64,000 nt of DNA from Mesaphorura yosii. Its lineage: Eukaryota > Arthropoda > Collembola > Poduromorpha > Tullbergiidae. Of the stretch, positions 11,385 to 23,601 are shown one piece after another. Within the stretch, counting starts at the first letter, position 1. Every line of letters begins with the position of its first letter. The translations under genes were made by a program, and so were the position numbers. Below the pieces are notes generated by a model. It saw only the letters and a list, made by a program, of their open reading frames with translations, was not told where the DNA came from and made no database searches. The DNA lies in NCBI GenBank assembly GCA_009869945.1, contig WIXG01000028.1:310001-374000 (forward strand), given 5' to 3'.

Positions 11385-13217
11385 TCAGTTGTGTTTATTC
11401 AAATATTGCTTCCGCTTATTCGGCGATGAGACTGAACAGCGCATGTTACATGAACTTTTTGTTTGATCGGCGGAGTTGCTAATCTCAGTTTTCTCAGGAA
11501 CCATTGCATAGTAGATCAGCAGGAAGCAGGAACAAGTCACAATTAGAAATCCAAAAACTGGTTTGTATTTGAACCAAGCACAGCCAGCAGTGATAAGGCT
11601 GAGGCACGTCGCAAGAATGGTGCATAACTTGAAGGGCCCAACAGCCATCAAGTTCTTTACGATGTGATTCCGTCTTCCTAAGAACGAATTTAAAAGCAAA
11701 TGTTATAAAACTCTAGCTGTGGTCATCGAATCACAGTAACCGTCATTCTTGCTTGTATTTGTGAGGACATACGAAGGTAAGTGATAGCCTTGGTTGCCAG
11801 AAACGATCCGAAGAAGAGCAGAATCCAAACTAGCGTCCTAATGCACCAACTCCGACATACAAACGAAGAGTGCTCGCTGTTGAAGATCTCGAGGTGATTC
11901 ACTCTGCCTTCGTACAAGTATAGGATTTCAATGTTGGACTTGGTGACGAAGGGTTTAAGCTCGCCTCCTGACTGCATCGCGATGATGCTTATCTACAAAT
12001 ATGATTTTCATACAGTCCTCCAATGTCCAATTGCAAGATTGCATCACCATAATATTGCATTACTGACATGTGTGTCTGCTGCTCCAGCAAAGGAAAACTG
12101 GAGTCGAATGTCGCCCACGGCAGGGTTCCAAATATTGGAGCAGTGATAGTAAAGATCCATGTGCATTTTAATTTGGTGGTTGCTCGGTCGCTCTCCGCTC
12201 GTGAATTGTATGTAATTGTTGAACTTTTCCTTCAATTCTGGTCCCAGGACAAACGAACCGAACTTTACGTCCGAATTGATTCGAATCTCACTCGTGATAG
12301 GCAGTTTCCTGTGAGATAACTTGACTCCTTTATATGCCCTGGTTATCATTCATCGAGTATGAAAACGTTTGCTCACTTTGGGTTTTCATGACCCTTTGGA
12401 AGCCCAAATTCCTCCGAATTGACCAACTTGTCACGCCATTGCTTTTCGTAACGGTACGGCGTTTGCCCAATCGGGACACTGAAATTAAGTTCACTAATTT
12501 TTCTGTGACATTTTATACGCACGCCCGGAATTTGCTGGACTTACATAAGACTTTCTTCCACCCATTGGAACATTTGAACTCGCCGTTTCAGTTTCACAGC
12601 AAAAATCGATACGCCATAGGGGAACTCTTGCAGCGGTTCCGCTATAGTCAAGAAACCGTTCATGTACACTAACTTGCCGTCATTTTCAGGCAGAATTTGC
12701 AAATTATTGTTCAGAATACGAATTGAGCCCAGTCCCTCATCGTAAGACCTTGATATTTCGACAGCGCTTCTCTGCGTGTACAAGAGTTTACGTGTATCTA
12801 CCTCAAATGCAATCCATCTCTGAAAGATTGACACTTACTTCGTTGTCTGCAAGAACGAGTAAGGATATGAGAATTATTACAAGGCCAATCAAAATTTTGA
12901 AATGCCTCAATTGTGCTCTGCTGTATCGAAATCTCAGAAATTGGCAATTCTTGACGTAGTCATTCTCGTCGTCTTCTTCATCCCTGCCTTTACGTTTAGA
13001 TGTAGGGATACTGTAATAATGGTGGTTGTTATTGTACAGGCCGGTGCGAAAGTCCTTCTTTGACGAGGATGATGAATTGCGCGGCTGCGAAAGCGGCTGT
13101 GAAGTAAGAAAATGGCAGGGGTAATTTCAGTAGATTTACTTGTTGCCAGTTCTTTGACTTCGATTCGATTAGAAAAAGTATTTTTACCTTTTCGTTCAGT
13201 GGTCGATACATGTGCAT
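11385..13217 (-). CDS. TMEM43: TMEM43 (LUMA)-like inner nuclear membrane protein
   Basis: Seven exons on the minus strand: 13188-13217, 12839-13096, 12545-12771, 12377-12478, 12068-12308, 11773-11992 and 11385-11677, totalling 456 residues (human 400). A basic/acidic N-terminal region is followed by a first membrane helix (FKILIGLVIILISLLVL, about residues 76-93). Then come family motifs: SYDEGLGSIRIL, ENDGKLVYMNGFL, YGVSIFAVKLKRRVQMFQW and LYYHCSNIWNPAVGDIRL. Three more hydrophobic segments lie near the C-terminus (LVWILLFFGSFLATKAI, CTILATCLSLITAGCAWF, GFLIVTCSCFLLIYYAM). In mammals TMEM43 sits in the inner nuclear membrane and ER and binds lamins and emerin; the same role here is inferred. 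The tail of about 40 residues after the last helix is hydrophilic and longer than in human. The start gives MHMYRPLNEK; the second Met is also possible. Confidence 0.93.
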
Positions 13218-15204
13218 AGAAATTATAATTCATAGATGAATCTCGATTGTAAATCAAACTAATTGAGCCGTAATCACGCCTACAGGTTGCTTCGTGTGCG
13301 TTGGGCCATTCGAGCGCTGGGTTCCCGTTTACAACAGCTCACCACAGAGTTACAGAGTTGTGGTATGGCACAAGACAGTGTTGGCAACAATTAGAGTCAA
13401 ATTACGAGCATTATTATAAAGCTAATCGCTCGTATCGAGTCTGACATAAATTGTGACCTGAATTCCTGAGCAAAAACAATCTACCTCTCCCTGATCAACT
13501 GATTAAAAATTTAGCAACACGAGAATCCGGGAGTCGATCGATACTTTCCGCACAAGCAACTCTGAGCGTTCTGGAACCATGCAGAGTTTGCGCCGACTGA
13601 GAAAGTGCATGCTTCAATTCTGTACGAGGACGGGAAAACAGGCTCCGAAAGGCAGTTGCAATTTTGGTGTTTGCGACGTGTGTGCTTTTCCGACTCCAAG
13701 AGAAGTTGAGTCAATAAATCTGGCAGTTCAATCCGTCGAAAATATTCCCGTTTTTTTCGTATAATACATCTTTGCTGTTGACTCAAGTTGTTTCTCATCA
13801 AATTGACATATTGTCTTTTGAGCACATAAGTGCATACGATTACGATTTGGTCTGTAATACATAGAACGTGAGCCTCTTTTCTACCACATTCAGGCGCAAC
13901 GAACCGAGGCGTGAATGATTATTGATTACATAATACTTTAGCGTAAAAGTGAGGATTTTTTAAGAATTGAGAATTTGGTCGGCCAAGATTCTAGCCTGGT
14001 GTTCTTTAACATTCCTACTTGGAACACGCATGAACTGAGCACATGTTCGCTGGTGAATGGTGAATGGACATGGACAACAACACATGTTGTAGGACCTGCA
14101 ATTTTGCCTGGATTGGGATTATCTGCGAAATCATGATCTGAGGAGCTGATTTACTATCTATAAAACATAAGTCTAGGCTTGCGGCTCCTATCCTGAGAGC
14201 GTCGCATGCTTGTGCTGAGTTGACCTATATAACCATAGGCCGTGAGTGACCTTACGTCTTACACCCACTGTCGCAATGAGTCTGAATGAGTATTCAAATG
14301 CGACGGAGCAGGCATTAAACATTTTATTAAGATAAGACTGCAGTTGTGGTTTGCTTAAGTCAAAGCGAAGGACAGGGCTACGCTGTGAGGCGGGCACGGT
14401 GTGTGTCTTCTGGTGAGGTGGTGGTTGGGTTGTGATTTGCTCGTGGGAATTTAGTGACAGTTCAAGAAACGCTTGAACCGCAGCAAGTTTGTAAATTACA
14501 CACAAATAGCATCGTCCATCATCCGTTTAATCTTAATTATTTGTGTGCGGTGTAGCTGCCAGAAATAAGTCTTGTCTTTGACAAGAGTTTGGTCAAATCA
14601 ATTCAGTTCGTTCTCGAGTGTCCCACGAGTGAGATCTCACCATCATCCCGTTGGCAACATTTTGCACGCCGAAACCGTCTCAAGTTGTGTCTTATTTGTT
14701 TCAGGGTCATTCTAGGTAAGCCTCTCAACTTCTCATTTGACTATCGACCTTGCTTCTACTTTAATTGTTGAAACAAATTACTTAAGAGTAATGGCCTTTT
14801 GTCAAAACCAGTCAAAGTCGAGATCACACACACACGTTTGATGAGAGCTTGCATCCAAGCACACAGGAAGCACAGTGCGAGTGAATGAGAACGCATGTCT
14901 CACCTGTAATTAGCATTTTATAATTACTAGCTTTTGACAGGTGCTGCAAACAAATGAGTCGATTGATAATCGTTTAGTTTATTCAAGGGACATATTTTAA
15001 GAACAAATGGCCAATACACCGTTGACCTTTGATTCTTTTATAGCAATGACCTTATTATCATCAACTATACAGGACTCTCAGACACATTTCATACTTAACA
15101 GACGCCTGAATATGAACGTTAAATTGAAGTTTTATCTAAGACAAAACCTTTCCGAGTGATTTTCTGTCAAAATTCTCGCCAATTAAGACTCAATTCTTCT
15201 ACAG
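13218..15204. other. Intergenic region upstream of TMEM43
   Basis: No gene is recognised. It includes the TMEM43 promoter at its left edge, a minus-strand ORF of about 104 codons at 13511-13825 without recognisable features, a short CA repeat near 14825-14835, and a possible splice donor near 14713 that could end a 5' exon of the transcript continuing at 15205. The rest appears to be non-coding. Confidence 0.4.
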
Positions 15205-15649
15205 AACCCTTCCATTCTGGGAACCACACCAAGCTGCGCCTGCGCCGGACGGAGTGCTGCCAATTCGTGGGTGGTTTCGACTACTGCTACTGCCACAACA
15301 GTGCCATCAACAGAGCCCACTGCTACTGCTGAAAACAACAAAGAGAGCAACAAGGACGACCAGAATCAGAAAGCAACTGACAAGGTCATCCGTGAAGAGC
15401 GCTCAGCTCCACTCGCTCGTACTAATTGCAGTCTTCAGCAACAGTTGACACAAACTCAAGTAAGTGGTGCTCAGCCGGAAGAGTCAACACGTGGTGGCCG
15501 TGACATTAGTGAAGAAACTCTGAATCTGAAGAGCTCGACAACCGGGACCGGTGAGCAGGAAGCAGCTGTTGCATATTCCGGCAACAGGCAGAACACATCG
15601 ACAGCTTTAATAGAGGGAACAGGAGCGGAAACATACGGCAAAATGCCTT
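15205..15649 (+). CDS. Putative alternative upstream coding exon of G6PD, Thr/Ser-rich
   Basis: A 445-bp segment is open throughout and flanked by an acceptor (TTCTTCTACAG) and a donor (GTGAGT). It reads a low-complexity polar sequence rich in Thr, Ser, Gln and Asn (STTATATTVPSTEPTATAEN near its start, ending GAETYGKMP). No domain is recognised and no early ATG exists, so the start would lie in a further upstream exon, or at the ATG in the last codons. The exon ends in phase 1. Joined to the G6PD exon at 17722 it reads through in frame (MP-C-DLKAEALA) into the G6PD start MLRKALKS. It could instead belong to a separate gene. The coding call rests on openness, composition and phase only. Confidence 0.4.
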
Positions 15650-16895
15650 GTGAGTTTTTCCATCAGTAATTGCACAATATAAGTTAATAGTTAATTATGC
15701 TATACTTACACTAATACACTGATTTTAAGACATGAAGCATGAGTACTCGTAATGTACACCTGTACTAGTGCCTTCATAATTCATAAATCAAACGGTTCCA
15801 GACTTCACGTTAACTTTGAGAAATGTTGGAAGCTTACTGAGCTTATGTCATCATTGCCATTACCAACATGCACTTTGCTACTTCAACATTATCCGAATGC
15901 TATCATCAAAATTCACACTCACACACAATTCAAATTTCTGAACACATGAAGATGAAGTAATTTAGTTCCTGACCAATTTCGGTGTCCACACCGCGTAACT
16001 GAACTTTGAACATGGACGTCATTCACACGAGATTTAATTTGCCCATTGATTTCAGGAACCTCATTTTGCATTCACGTATGCAAGTGAATCATTTATTGTA
16101 TCCCTACACGCTGTGAGAAGTTACGTGACAGATTGCATTTTTAAAGCACAACAAAAATTGTCTCGTGATTATACCCACAAGGTGCAAGTCGTCATCGTAC
16201 TACGGCTCGAAGTCCATTAGTCCAATTCGCCACTTATCCTCCCGGTCGATATGTTGCATACCAAGTGGACATAAACACTTAATTTCTAAAAACGCTCGTA
16301 TGAGCAACCAGTGGACTTTGACCGCCCTCGCGGCGCGTCGTACGGTCGGTCGTACCACTCACATGGTGGATGCAAACAGGATTTTGAGGAACACGCCTTC
16401 CTTCTCAGCCCAATGAATGCTCGAATCACCATGCGAATTCTGCAAGTGTCAAATGTCGAACTCGGTCATCTCGCTTTGTTTACAACCTGTGAACTCGCTT
16501 GGGCTGAGTATCGTACGATGATGAAGGAATGTGGTATTTCATACACGTAATTCATGTTTGGTTTTCTAATTCATGAGCTCCTCGTGTTTCGGGTTTTCCT
16601 TTCGCGTTATTAAATTATAAAAGACAATTACCAGTGCAGGCGGCAAACGGCAGTGCAACGCAAGACAGACGATGAAGGGCGCAAGTAGAACACATGCAAA
16701 TACAAAAGTGTGCAAAAAATGAGCCTTCGTGGTTTGCTGGTTAGTCCCTAACGACTACTGGTTTCCAAGCACTAAGCACGAGTCGCGGTGGCCAGTCTGT
16801 CTGATCATGACGTTGGCGTTTCAGACACAAGAGTTCCACACGGGAGTGCAAGTAGTGGTAGCTCGTCTTGTGTACACAACGAAACTTGAATTTTA
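15650..16895. other. Intron or intergenic region before the G6PD promoter
   Basis: No supported gene is seen. Short ORFs at 16165-16550 on the plus strand carry no recognisable motif. The stretch is either the intron after the putative alternative exon or plain upstream regulatory DNA. Confidence 0.4.
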
Positions 16896-16935
16896 TATAT
16901 AAACGCCACGATTTTGCGGTGTCCAGTTCAGTTGG
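16896..16935 (+). promoter_or_regulatory. TATA box and initiator of G6PD
   Basis: TATATAAA at 16896-16903 is followed by TCAGTT at 16928-16933, matching the arthropod initiator. The likely +1 A is at 16930, 34 bp downstream of the first T of the box, which is close to the usual spacing. A leader without ATG follows to a donor at about 17073 (AAAG then GTAAAT), then an intron to 17721. The first coding ATG is at 17748. Confidence 0.7.
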
Positions 16936-17747
16936 AGCGATCATTCCATTCAGAAGCAGCAAGTAGTAAAATTGTCCGTTGATCGGCCCACCGTCACCGG
17001 CTTACATCAACACCGTTAATACACACTCAGCATCAACATTCCTCATCCTCAGAAAACTGGACTTGGGGTAAAGGTAAATTCATCTCGTTCGTTCATACAA
17101 GCATTCATTCTGACTTTCTCATGTGAAGCATGAGTTCCTTGTGCGAGCCGACCAGGCAACCCGATTTCATTCTGATTTTTCCAAGAGCGGTTCAAAGTCT
17201 AGTCCAGCCAGTCATACGATTGAAAATGCCCGTGAAACATTCAACAATATTGCCCAAGGTCATTGAGATTTACATTTTCCCACTCCATTAACCCAGTGCA
17301 GCTCCGGACTTGATTTATTGCCATTGGAGTTGCTCAGCTTCAAATTAATGACATTGATTACATAATTCTCAGTTATATTTTCATCATGCACTGTGCACGC
17401 AACTCGCCCGCACCTCAGTCTGACTGGTTGACTTCAAGCGTGCCCTTTCAATGTAAAAACTGCAAGTAATCACGAAATTATGTCATGCTGACATGCACTC
17501 TCATTAATGGCATGTCGTGTAGCACATCATCTCATCGTCAACTAGCTCATCATTCATTTGATTAGTTGGTGATTGATTGCACTGACAGGGATTTCACATA
17601 AACAGAAAGCAATTGATAATGCGGTTTGCTGATTCATGTCGTTGTCGTCTCACGACAACACCGGTTTCTGGGCTTACCACCTAATTGTATTCATTTGAGA
17701 TTTGACCTCTGCTTTTGACAGGCGACCTGAAAGCAGAAGCACTGGCG

Positions 17748-20119
17748 ATGCTTAGAAAAGCACTGAAAAGCCCCACGGCTCCGGAAGGCGAGCACTTGGA
17801 CACCGCCGTGCCTCACGTCTTCGTCATTCTGGGAGCATCGGTAAGAAACGATTGCCTGTTCGTATCAGTAATTAACCCATCAAATATAACATGAAGCGTG
17901 GTGCTGTTAAACCTTTGATGCTGTGATAATTCTCACATGTGCATGTAACAATTTGCAATAGTGCAGTGTAAAGCTGTGTGAAAAACGATTGCGCCGGCAC
18001 TTTCCTTATGTCGGTCCATAGAAATATGTAGATGCGGCTCGTGAACAAGTCTCGCTTACATAGCGGCGCAAAAAATATTCACGTCATATCGCATGCGTCT
18101 TTTCTGATGAGTTTTTCCTCTATGATTTAATAACAGGGTGATTTAGCGAAAAAGAAAATCTACCCGACTGTATGGATGTTGTATCGTGATGGCCTCCTTC
18201 CTTCTTCTATCTCGTTTGTGGGTTATGCAAGATCGAAATCGACCGTTCCAGAAGTCCGAGCCAAATGCGAACAATATTGCAATGTACGATCCGTGTTCTT
18301 TGTGTAGCCTCTTAACTCCATTCAGATATCGCTAAACAATGTCTTTCGTCTCTTTGCATACAGGTTAAGCCTGAGGAGCGAGAAACGTTTGACAGCTTTT
18401 GGAAGCTGAATGAGTATGTGCAGGGAAGCTACGATGGCCGCCGTGATTTTGAACTTCTGAACCAAGAAATTGCCAAGAAGGAGACACTGCCTTCCGCCAA
18501 TCGAGTGTTCTATCTGGCCTTGCCTCCATCGGTGTTTGAGCAAGTGACCACCAACATCAGGAACACGTGCATGTCTACCAAGTAATGACTCACGCTTGTT
18601 AAGCAATTCTTGCACTCATTTTTTCGAGCTACAGCCAAACCCGTTTATTGCTTTGCGTTCGCAGAGGTTGGACCAGAGTCATCATTGAGAAACCGTTCGG
18701 AAGGGACAGCGAGTCGTCTGCTCAACTCTCAAATCACTTGGCGTCCCTGTTTACGGAGGAACAAATCTACCGGATCGACCATTATTTGGGAAAGGAAATG
18801 GTGCAGAATCTCATGACGCTTCGGTAAATACAATATCTAACTGCGGTCATGGTGAAAGGCAGTTGGATACTTATTCAAATATCTTCGAACATAGATTTGG
18901 AAATCGCATTTTTGGACCAACTTGGAATCGGGATAACATCGCATCCGTTCTGATATCATTCAAAGAACCTTTCGGTACCTACGGTAGAGGAGGATATTTC
19001 GATGAATTTGGAATTATTCGAGACGTGATGCAGAATCACTTGCTCCAAATCCTCTCCTTGTTTGCAATGGAGAAGCCAGCTTCGATTCACCCTGATGACA
19101 TTCGTGATGAGAAGGTAATGACAACAAATAGTAATTTGCTTGTTTGCGTTGGCACGATTCCATGGTATACTCTTTCTGTTTATGAAATTAGGTGAAAGTC
19201 CTGAAATGCATGAAGCCGTTGGAATTGAAGAACATGGTGCTTGGCCAATACGTTGGAGACCCAAACGCACAAGGCGATGCCACGAAAGGTTACACAGATG
19301 ACCCAACAGTTCCGCTTGGATCAACAACTCCGACATTCGCGTTGGGAGTTTTTGAAATTAAAAGTGAGAGATGGGATGGTGTTCCATTTATTCTTCGATG
19401 TGGCAAAGGTTCGATATGACGTTCAGAAAATTTTTGACCAACAACAATTTTCCTTCCCTGGTGTAACTCTGACGTGCTCTTGCAGCTTTAAATGAAAGAA
19501 AAGCTGAAGTCCGAATTCAATACAATGATGTCCCCGGGGACATATTCAATGGACAACCAAAGCGTAACGAGTTGGTGATTAGGGTCCAACCCGGTGAAGC
19601 AGTTTACGTTAAAATGATGACCAAGACTCCTGGCATCAGTTTCCAAATGGAAGAAGCAGAATTAGACCTCACATACGGGTACCGATACAAGGTAGGCTAA
19701 AAAATCTTTTCAACCGTAAATTGGACTTCAGAGTTGCAATGTTACAAACGCGAACTTTCGTGGTGACAGGATGTGAAACTTCCTGACGCTTACGAGCGAT
19801 TAATATTGGACGTCTTCTGTGGATCCCAAATGCATTTTGTGCGCTCAGACGAATTGGCCGAAGCTTGGAGGATCTTCACACCAATTTTAAAACAAATTGA
19901 GAGAGAAAAGATTCCACCAATTCCATACGTGTAAGTTTTGCGCACTAATTCAATAAGAAGAATCTTCTGTGCTTGTCATCTAATTCTGATTGTAACCATT
20001 TCAAATTCAGGTACGGATCCCGAGGACCGAAGGAATCTGATGAAATGTGCAATGAGAACAATTTCAAGTACTACGGATCGTATAAATGGGTGGACCCTCA
20101 GTCCAATTCACCAAAATAA
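17748..20119 (+). CDS. G6PD: Glucose-6-phosphate 1-dehydrogenase
   Basis: Nine coding exons: 17748-17840, 18137-18283, 18364-18581, 18665-18823, 18895-19114, 19192-19408, 19486-19691, 19770-19930 and 20011-20119. They sum to 1530 nt, or 509 residues (human 515). The enzyme oxidises glucose 6-phosphate to 6-phosphogluconolactone with NADP+, opening the oxidative pentose phosphate pathway in the cytosol. The coenzyme-binding motif GASGDLAKKK lies at residues 29-38 and is split by the first intron. EKPFG is at 161-165, and the active-site signature RIDHYLGKE at 189-197 contains the catalytic His and Lys. The C-terminal NADP-site and dimer region includes [20 protein letters not shown]. The start ATG is in the first exon shared by both possible 5' structures. 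One donor (GTTCGA at 19409) is weak but keeps phase. All expected catalytic residues are present. Confidence 0.97.
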
Positions 20120-20313
20120 CTTCGTTGTGAAATCACGCATAAATAGCCGGAAGTAATTATGAAATCGACCAAGATATTAACTCAATTTGAACTTCAACTA
20201 CATTGCCTGTCACAAGAAAGAGTATTCACCTGCGGTGGTGCTAAATTCCATTTCTAGATATCTATGTTGTTGGAAAGATTTATATTTTGTTTAGTATTTT
20301 TTTCTTTCGGCAT

Positions 20314-20319
20314 AATAAA
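20314..20319 (+). terminator. Poly(A) signal of G6PD
   Basis: AATAAA about 195 bp after the G6PD stop codon. Confidence 0.65.
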
Positions 20320-20920
20320 ATTTCTTTGCGAGACGTCAATTGTTACTTCTTAACTACTGCCTTCAATATTCAATTCATAAGCTCATACTTGAAAATGTAT
20401 GGATGGCTGACCGTCCTCTGAAACGCGATGAAATGGTCACGTTAATGACTGGGCTAACTGTTCTGAACGGCAACAAATAAAGCACAGAATACGGTCGCCT
20501 TGTCGTATTGCACAGAACAAAGAGTCCAAAGGAAGCTCTACGTGTCGCACGTACATTCAAACGCCCGATCTTTCTTTACATCTGCATCTACTCTGTAGAG
20601 CTACGTCATATGCTTTGTAATCTGTGTTGGTGGTTAATGGACATCTTGACAAAAAGAAGATACGTAAGACTTTCTTAACTGGGTTATTTAATAAAGCCAA
20701 TTGTCGACACTCCGGAGTAAATGTGAATTTTTAAGGCTAATAGGTGAAGGTGAAATAAGTTCAATCTGAATTAGAATTTACGTGTAAAGCTAAATGTGTA
20801 AATCGGCCACGGACGATGCATAGTGCATTTTAGGTCACAACTGAACATTGACAATTATTAAGAAGCAGTCCCTTATTTACTGTATGTGGTGTGGAGTAAA
20901 CCGGTGATTGTCTGCTGAAG
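20320..20920. other. Intergenic region between G6PD and MED19
   Basis: About 600 bp separate the G6PD poly(A) signal from the MED19 start on the same strand. It should hold the MED19 promoter and leader. No TATA box or other element is evident. Confidence 0.5.
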
Positions 20921-22065
20921 ATGAGCGACCCATTTAGGAACAAGATGGAGAAATACTCTCCAAACTCGTCCCCTCGCGGATCCCGTTCGCCAGTTATTCC
21001 ACGCCAGGACTCCACTGGGACTCTGAAGGCTACCATTTCCCTCGGGAAGAATCCGTCCATAGTGCACACTGGGCCGTTTTACCTCATTAAAGAATCTCCC
21101 AGTAAGTCATTCCTCGAAGTACTGAGTGCTTAATTTAAGTTTGGCTTGGGTATTGAATTTGGGAATTATCAAAACGTGCAACAAGTTTATTCCCAGCAAT
21201 TTTTTAACACTTGCCATATATTTCTAGCCGAAAGCGAGCTGACTGGGGCAACAAATTTGATGGCTCACTATGGGCTGGAGCACGCCTATAACAAGTCAAA
21301 TGGTCGGAAAATTAAGGACACGTTGTCATCGTTTCTGCCGCATTTACCTGGTAAACTAGACTCTTTGGCTACTGCTGACAACAGGTTAGATAATAACATG
21401 TGATTTTGATAGGGAAGTCTTTGGCGTGGAATTCATGTTTGATTTCAAATAGTGGATTGAGAGCAGTTATTGATAAACCTCCTATCGGCGGAAAAGAATT
21501 TCTTCCTTTAACCAACCTGCAGCTTAGTGGTTTCCGCCTTCATCCTGGACCGGTAAGTCATTAGAAAAATTAAACTAAGACAACTTAACTAGGACTTGAG
21601 AATTACTAAGATAGAAGATGAAGTTAAGGTGAATCGCAATATGTTTTGCTTAAACTTCAAGAGGGACCACCGCCCTTGGACATCTTTCAGTAGATTAATT
21701 GTCATTTTTTGATCCTGCGAAATTATTATTATGCATTGCTGCAGGGCATGAATAATTGTCTCATTGGGATAATTCTGATGTCCGCGTTCTTCTGCCTTCA
21801 ATTTCAGTTACCTGAAGCGCTTCGAAACACCGTCTACACCGCAGCACCAAAGAAGAAGCATAAACACAAGAAACGGAAGCACAAGGAGATGGAAGCTGTG
21901 GCAGGTTACACGGATGCAACTGCTGCAGACGTAGCTCCGTCTGGTGAAAAGAAGCACAGGCGGCAGAAAAGGCACGAAGACGACAAGGAGCGCAAGAAGA
22001 GGAAGAAGGAAAAGAAGAAGAAGAAGCAAAAGCACAGCCCCGAGCCTTCCAGCTCGGCCACATAG
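20921..22065 (+). CDS. MED19: Mediator of RNA polymerase II transcription subunit 19
   Basis: Four exons: 20921-21101, 21228-21384, 21453-21552 and 21808-22065, 231 residues (human 244). The conserved MED19 core includes ELTGATNLMAHYGLEHAY, then NGRKIKDTLSSFLPHLPG, IDKPPIGGKEFLPLT and LSGFRLHPGPLPE. The core is followed by a strongly basic Lys/His/Arg tail (KKKHKHKKRKHK and later KKRKKEKKKKKQKHSPEP), as in animal orthologues. MED19 is part of the Mediator middle/head region that links transcription factors such as REST or Hox proteins to RNA polymerase II in the nucleus. The start ATG (MSDPFRNKMEKYS) is the first in frame. No canonical AATAAA was found close downstream. Confidence 0.96.
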
Positions 22066-23601
22066 CATACGGTTCAATGCAGGCTGCGTCTATTTGGGTC
22101 GTGCACTGCAAGCTGCACAGTGAACTCAATTATTTCGATTCATCGAATTAAGATAAAAATTAATAATTTAGTAGGATTGAAATTTTTAGTTAACCATACA
22201 AACGAAGGCGAGAGAAAGAACGTCATGTTCTGTGCCAACGCGATTAATCAAACAAAAACAACACTTGTGGATGGACTTTTCATAGTTTTTCTAGATGTTG
22301 TATTAAGTATTAATAAGTTTGTAAATTGTATGATAATTTTTATACCCATAATTATTAGCGCAAATAATTCCAAGATGTCATTTCTCAAGACATCAAAGCG
22401 ATTAAATTTATTCCGAATTTTCCAATCAACATAAAATTGCCTCCGATACTGCTTTTGACTTAATTACTGCATACGTTTTACAAAAGAAGTTGTCTCATTG
22501 CTCTGAACGTCATGAGGAAATACTTGAACCATCGTTTTGATGATACAACTCCTGTATGAACTTCCAACTCTCATCACTGACATCGTAATGATTTGCATAC
22601 CAATTCCGTAAGATTGCAAGCGGTTGGAGAGAAATGCGAAATAAATGAGAAGTGCTTGGATGAAAATGATCACGATGACTGCAGTGGAGAAATTGTTTGA
22701 TTATCCTTTTCTCTTTGTCCAAGCCTTTGGTTCGGGAATCTGGAGAAGCCGAAAGGAACTTGATGACATGAAATAACACCGAGTCCATGATACAGAAATC
22801 TGTAAGCAGTCACATTTCAACAAACTTTCTCTTTTCTGTTTAGCCGGCCTTTTATCTGATAATTTGTTCTCGAGAGTGCTGTGCCGGGTGATTTTGTCTT
22901 TGGATTATTTTCTCTCCCGGTTTGACAGGCAAAAGAAATCCATCCTCCCTTTCCCTCGTGCGTCTTGACATCATCCCTTCTTTATTCCTTCGTAAGAAAG
23001 CTGGTCTGACTTGTTTTGTCCTCCACTGATCTCACCAGATGCATTTTCAGCATCTTATCATCTTCAGACAGATTCTTTGATTCTTGTATGTGTGATCTTT
23101 TCAGCTTTCAATCAGAAACGACAACTAAAACTATGATGAAGATTTTCGTTCTCTTTCGTTTAGGATGTTTTATGAAGACAAACCGTCCCAAAGTGGATTG
23201 CTTTTCACTTCATTATCCTGATCTTCGAATTTCCGCTATATGTGGAGTGGCGACTTTTGTCGTAGCCTCGTAGTCCAAATACACTTTATGTGAGCCAAAT
23301 CATACAAGTGGAGAAAGTAGTTGAACCTCCTTCTTGAAGTCATTTTTCAAGTCTGAGTGATTTGTCGTGTATGCTTTCGAAATTCTGAAGTCCATTTGTT
23401 TTTGGATCAACAAGAATGCAGTTTATTAGAGCAAACATCAATCAAAGTTCATAGAAAAATATATTTAACTAATAGTCATAGCTATGAGTATTACAAACCT
23501 AACAATAACAAGTCGCAGAGGGTTACTATCATTACTACTAGTGTGGTAATGATCATTCCTTAAGTAAAGTCGTAGAGCAGCGAAAATGTTCATCAGGAGT
23601 T
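22066..23601. other. Region between MED19 and the Ly6 gene
   Basis: This contains the MED19 3' UTR and the 3' end of the minus-strand Ly6 gene, including a minus-strand AATAAA at 23422-23427 that may end it. A minus-strand 92-codon ORF at 22510-22788 has a real ATG but no recognisable motif and is not supported as a gene. Confidence 0.45.

Noticed and set aside
13511-13825. Minus-strand Arg/Leu-rich ORF of 104 codons
   Set aside because: It has no recognisable feature and lies in the upstream region of TMEM43. Not supported.
22510-22788. Minus-strand 92-codon ORF downstream of MED19
   Set aside because: It has no motif and no splice or promoter support, and its length is within chance expectation.
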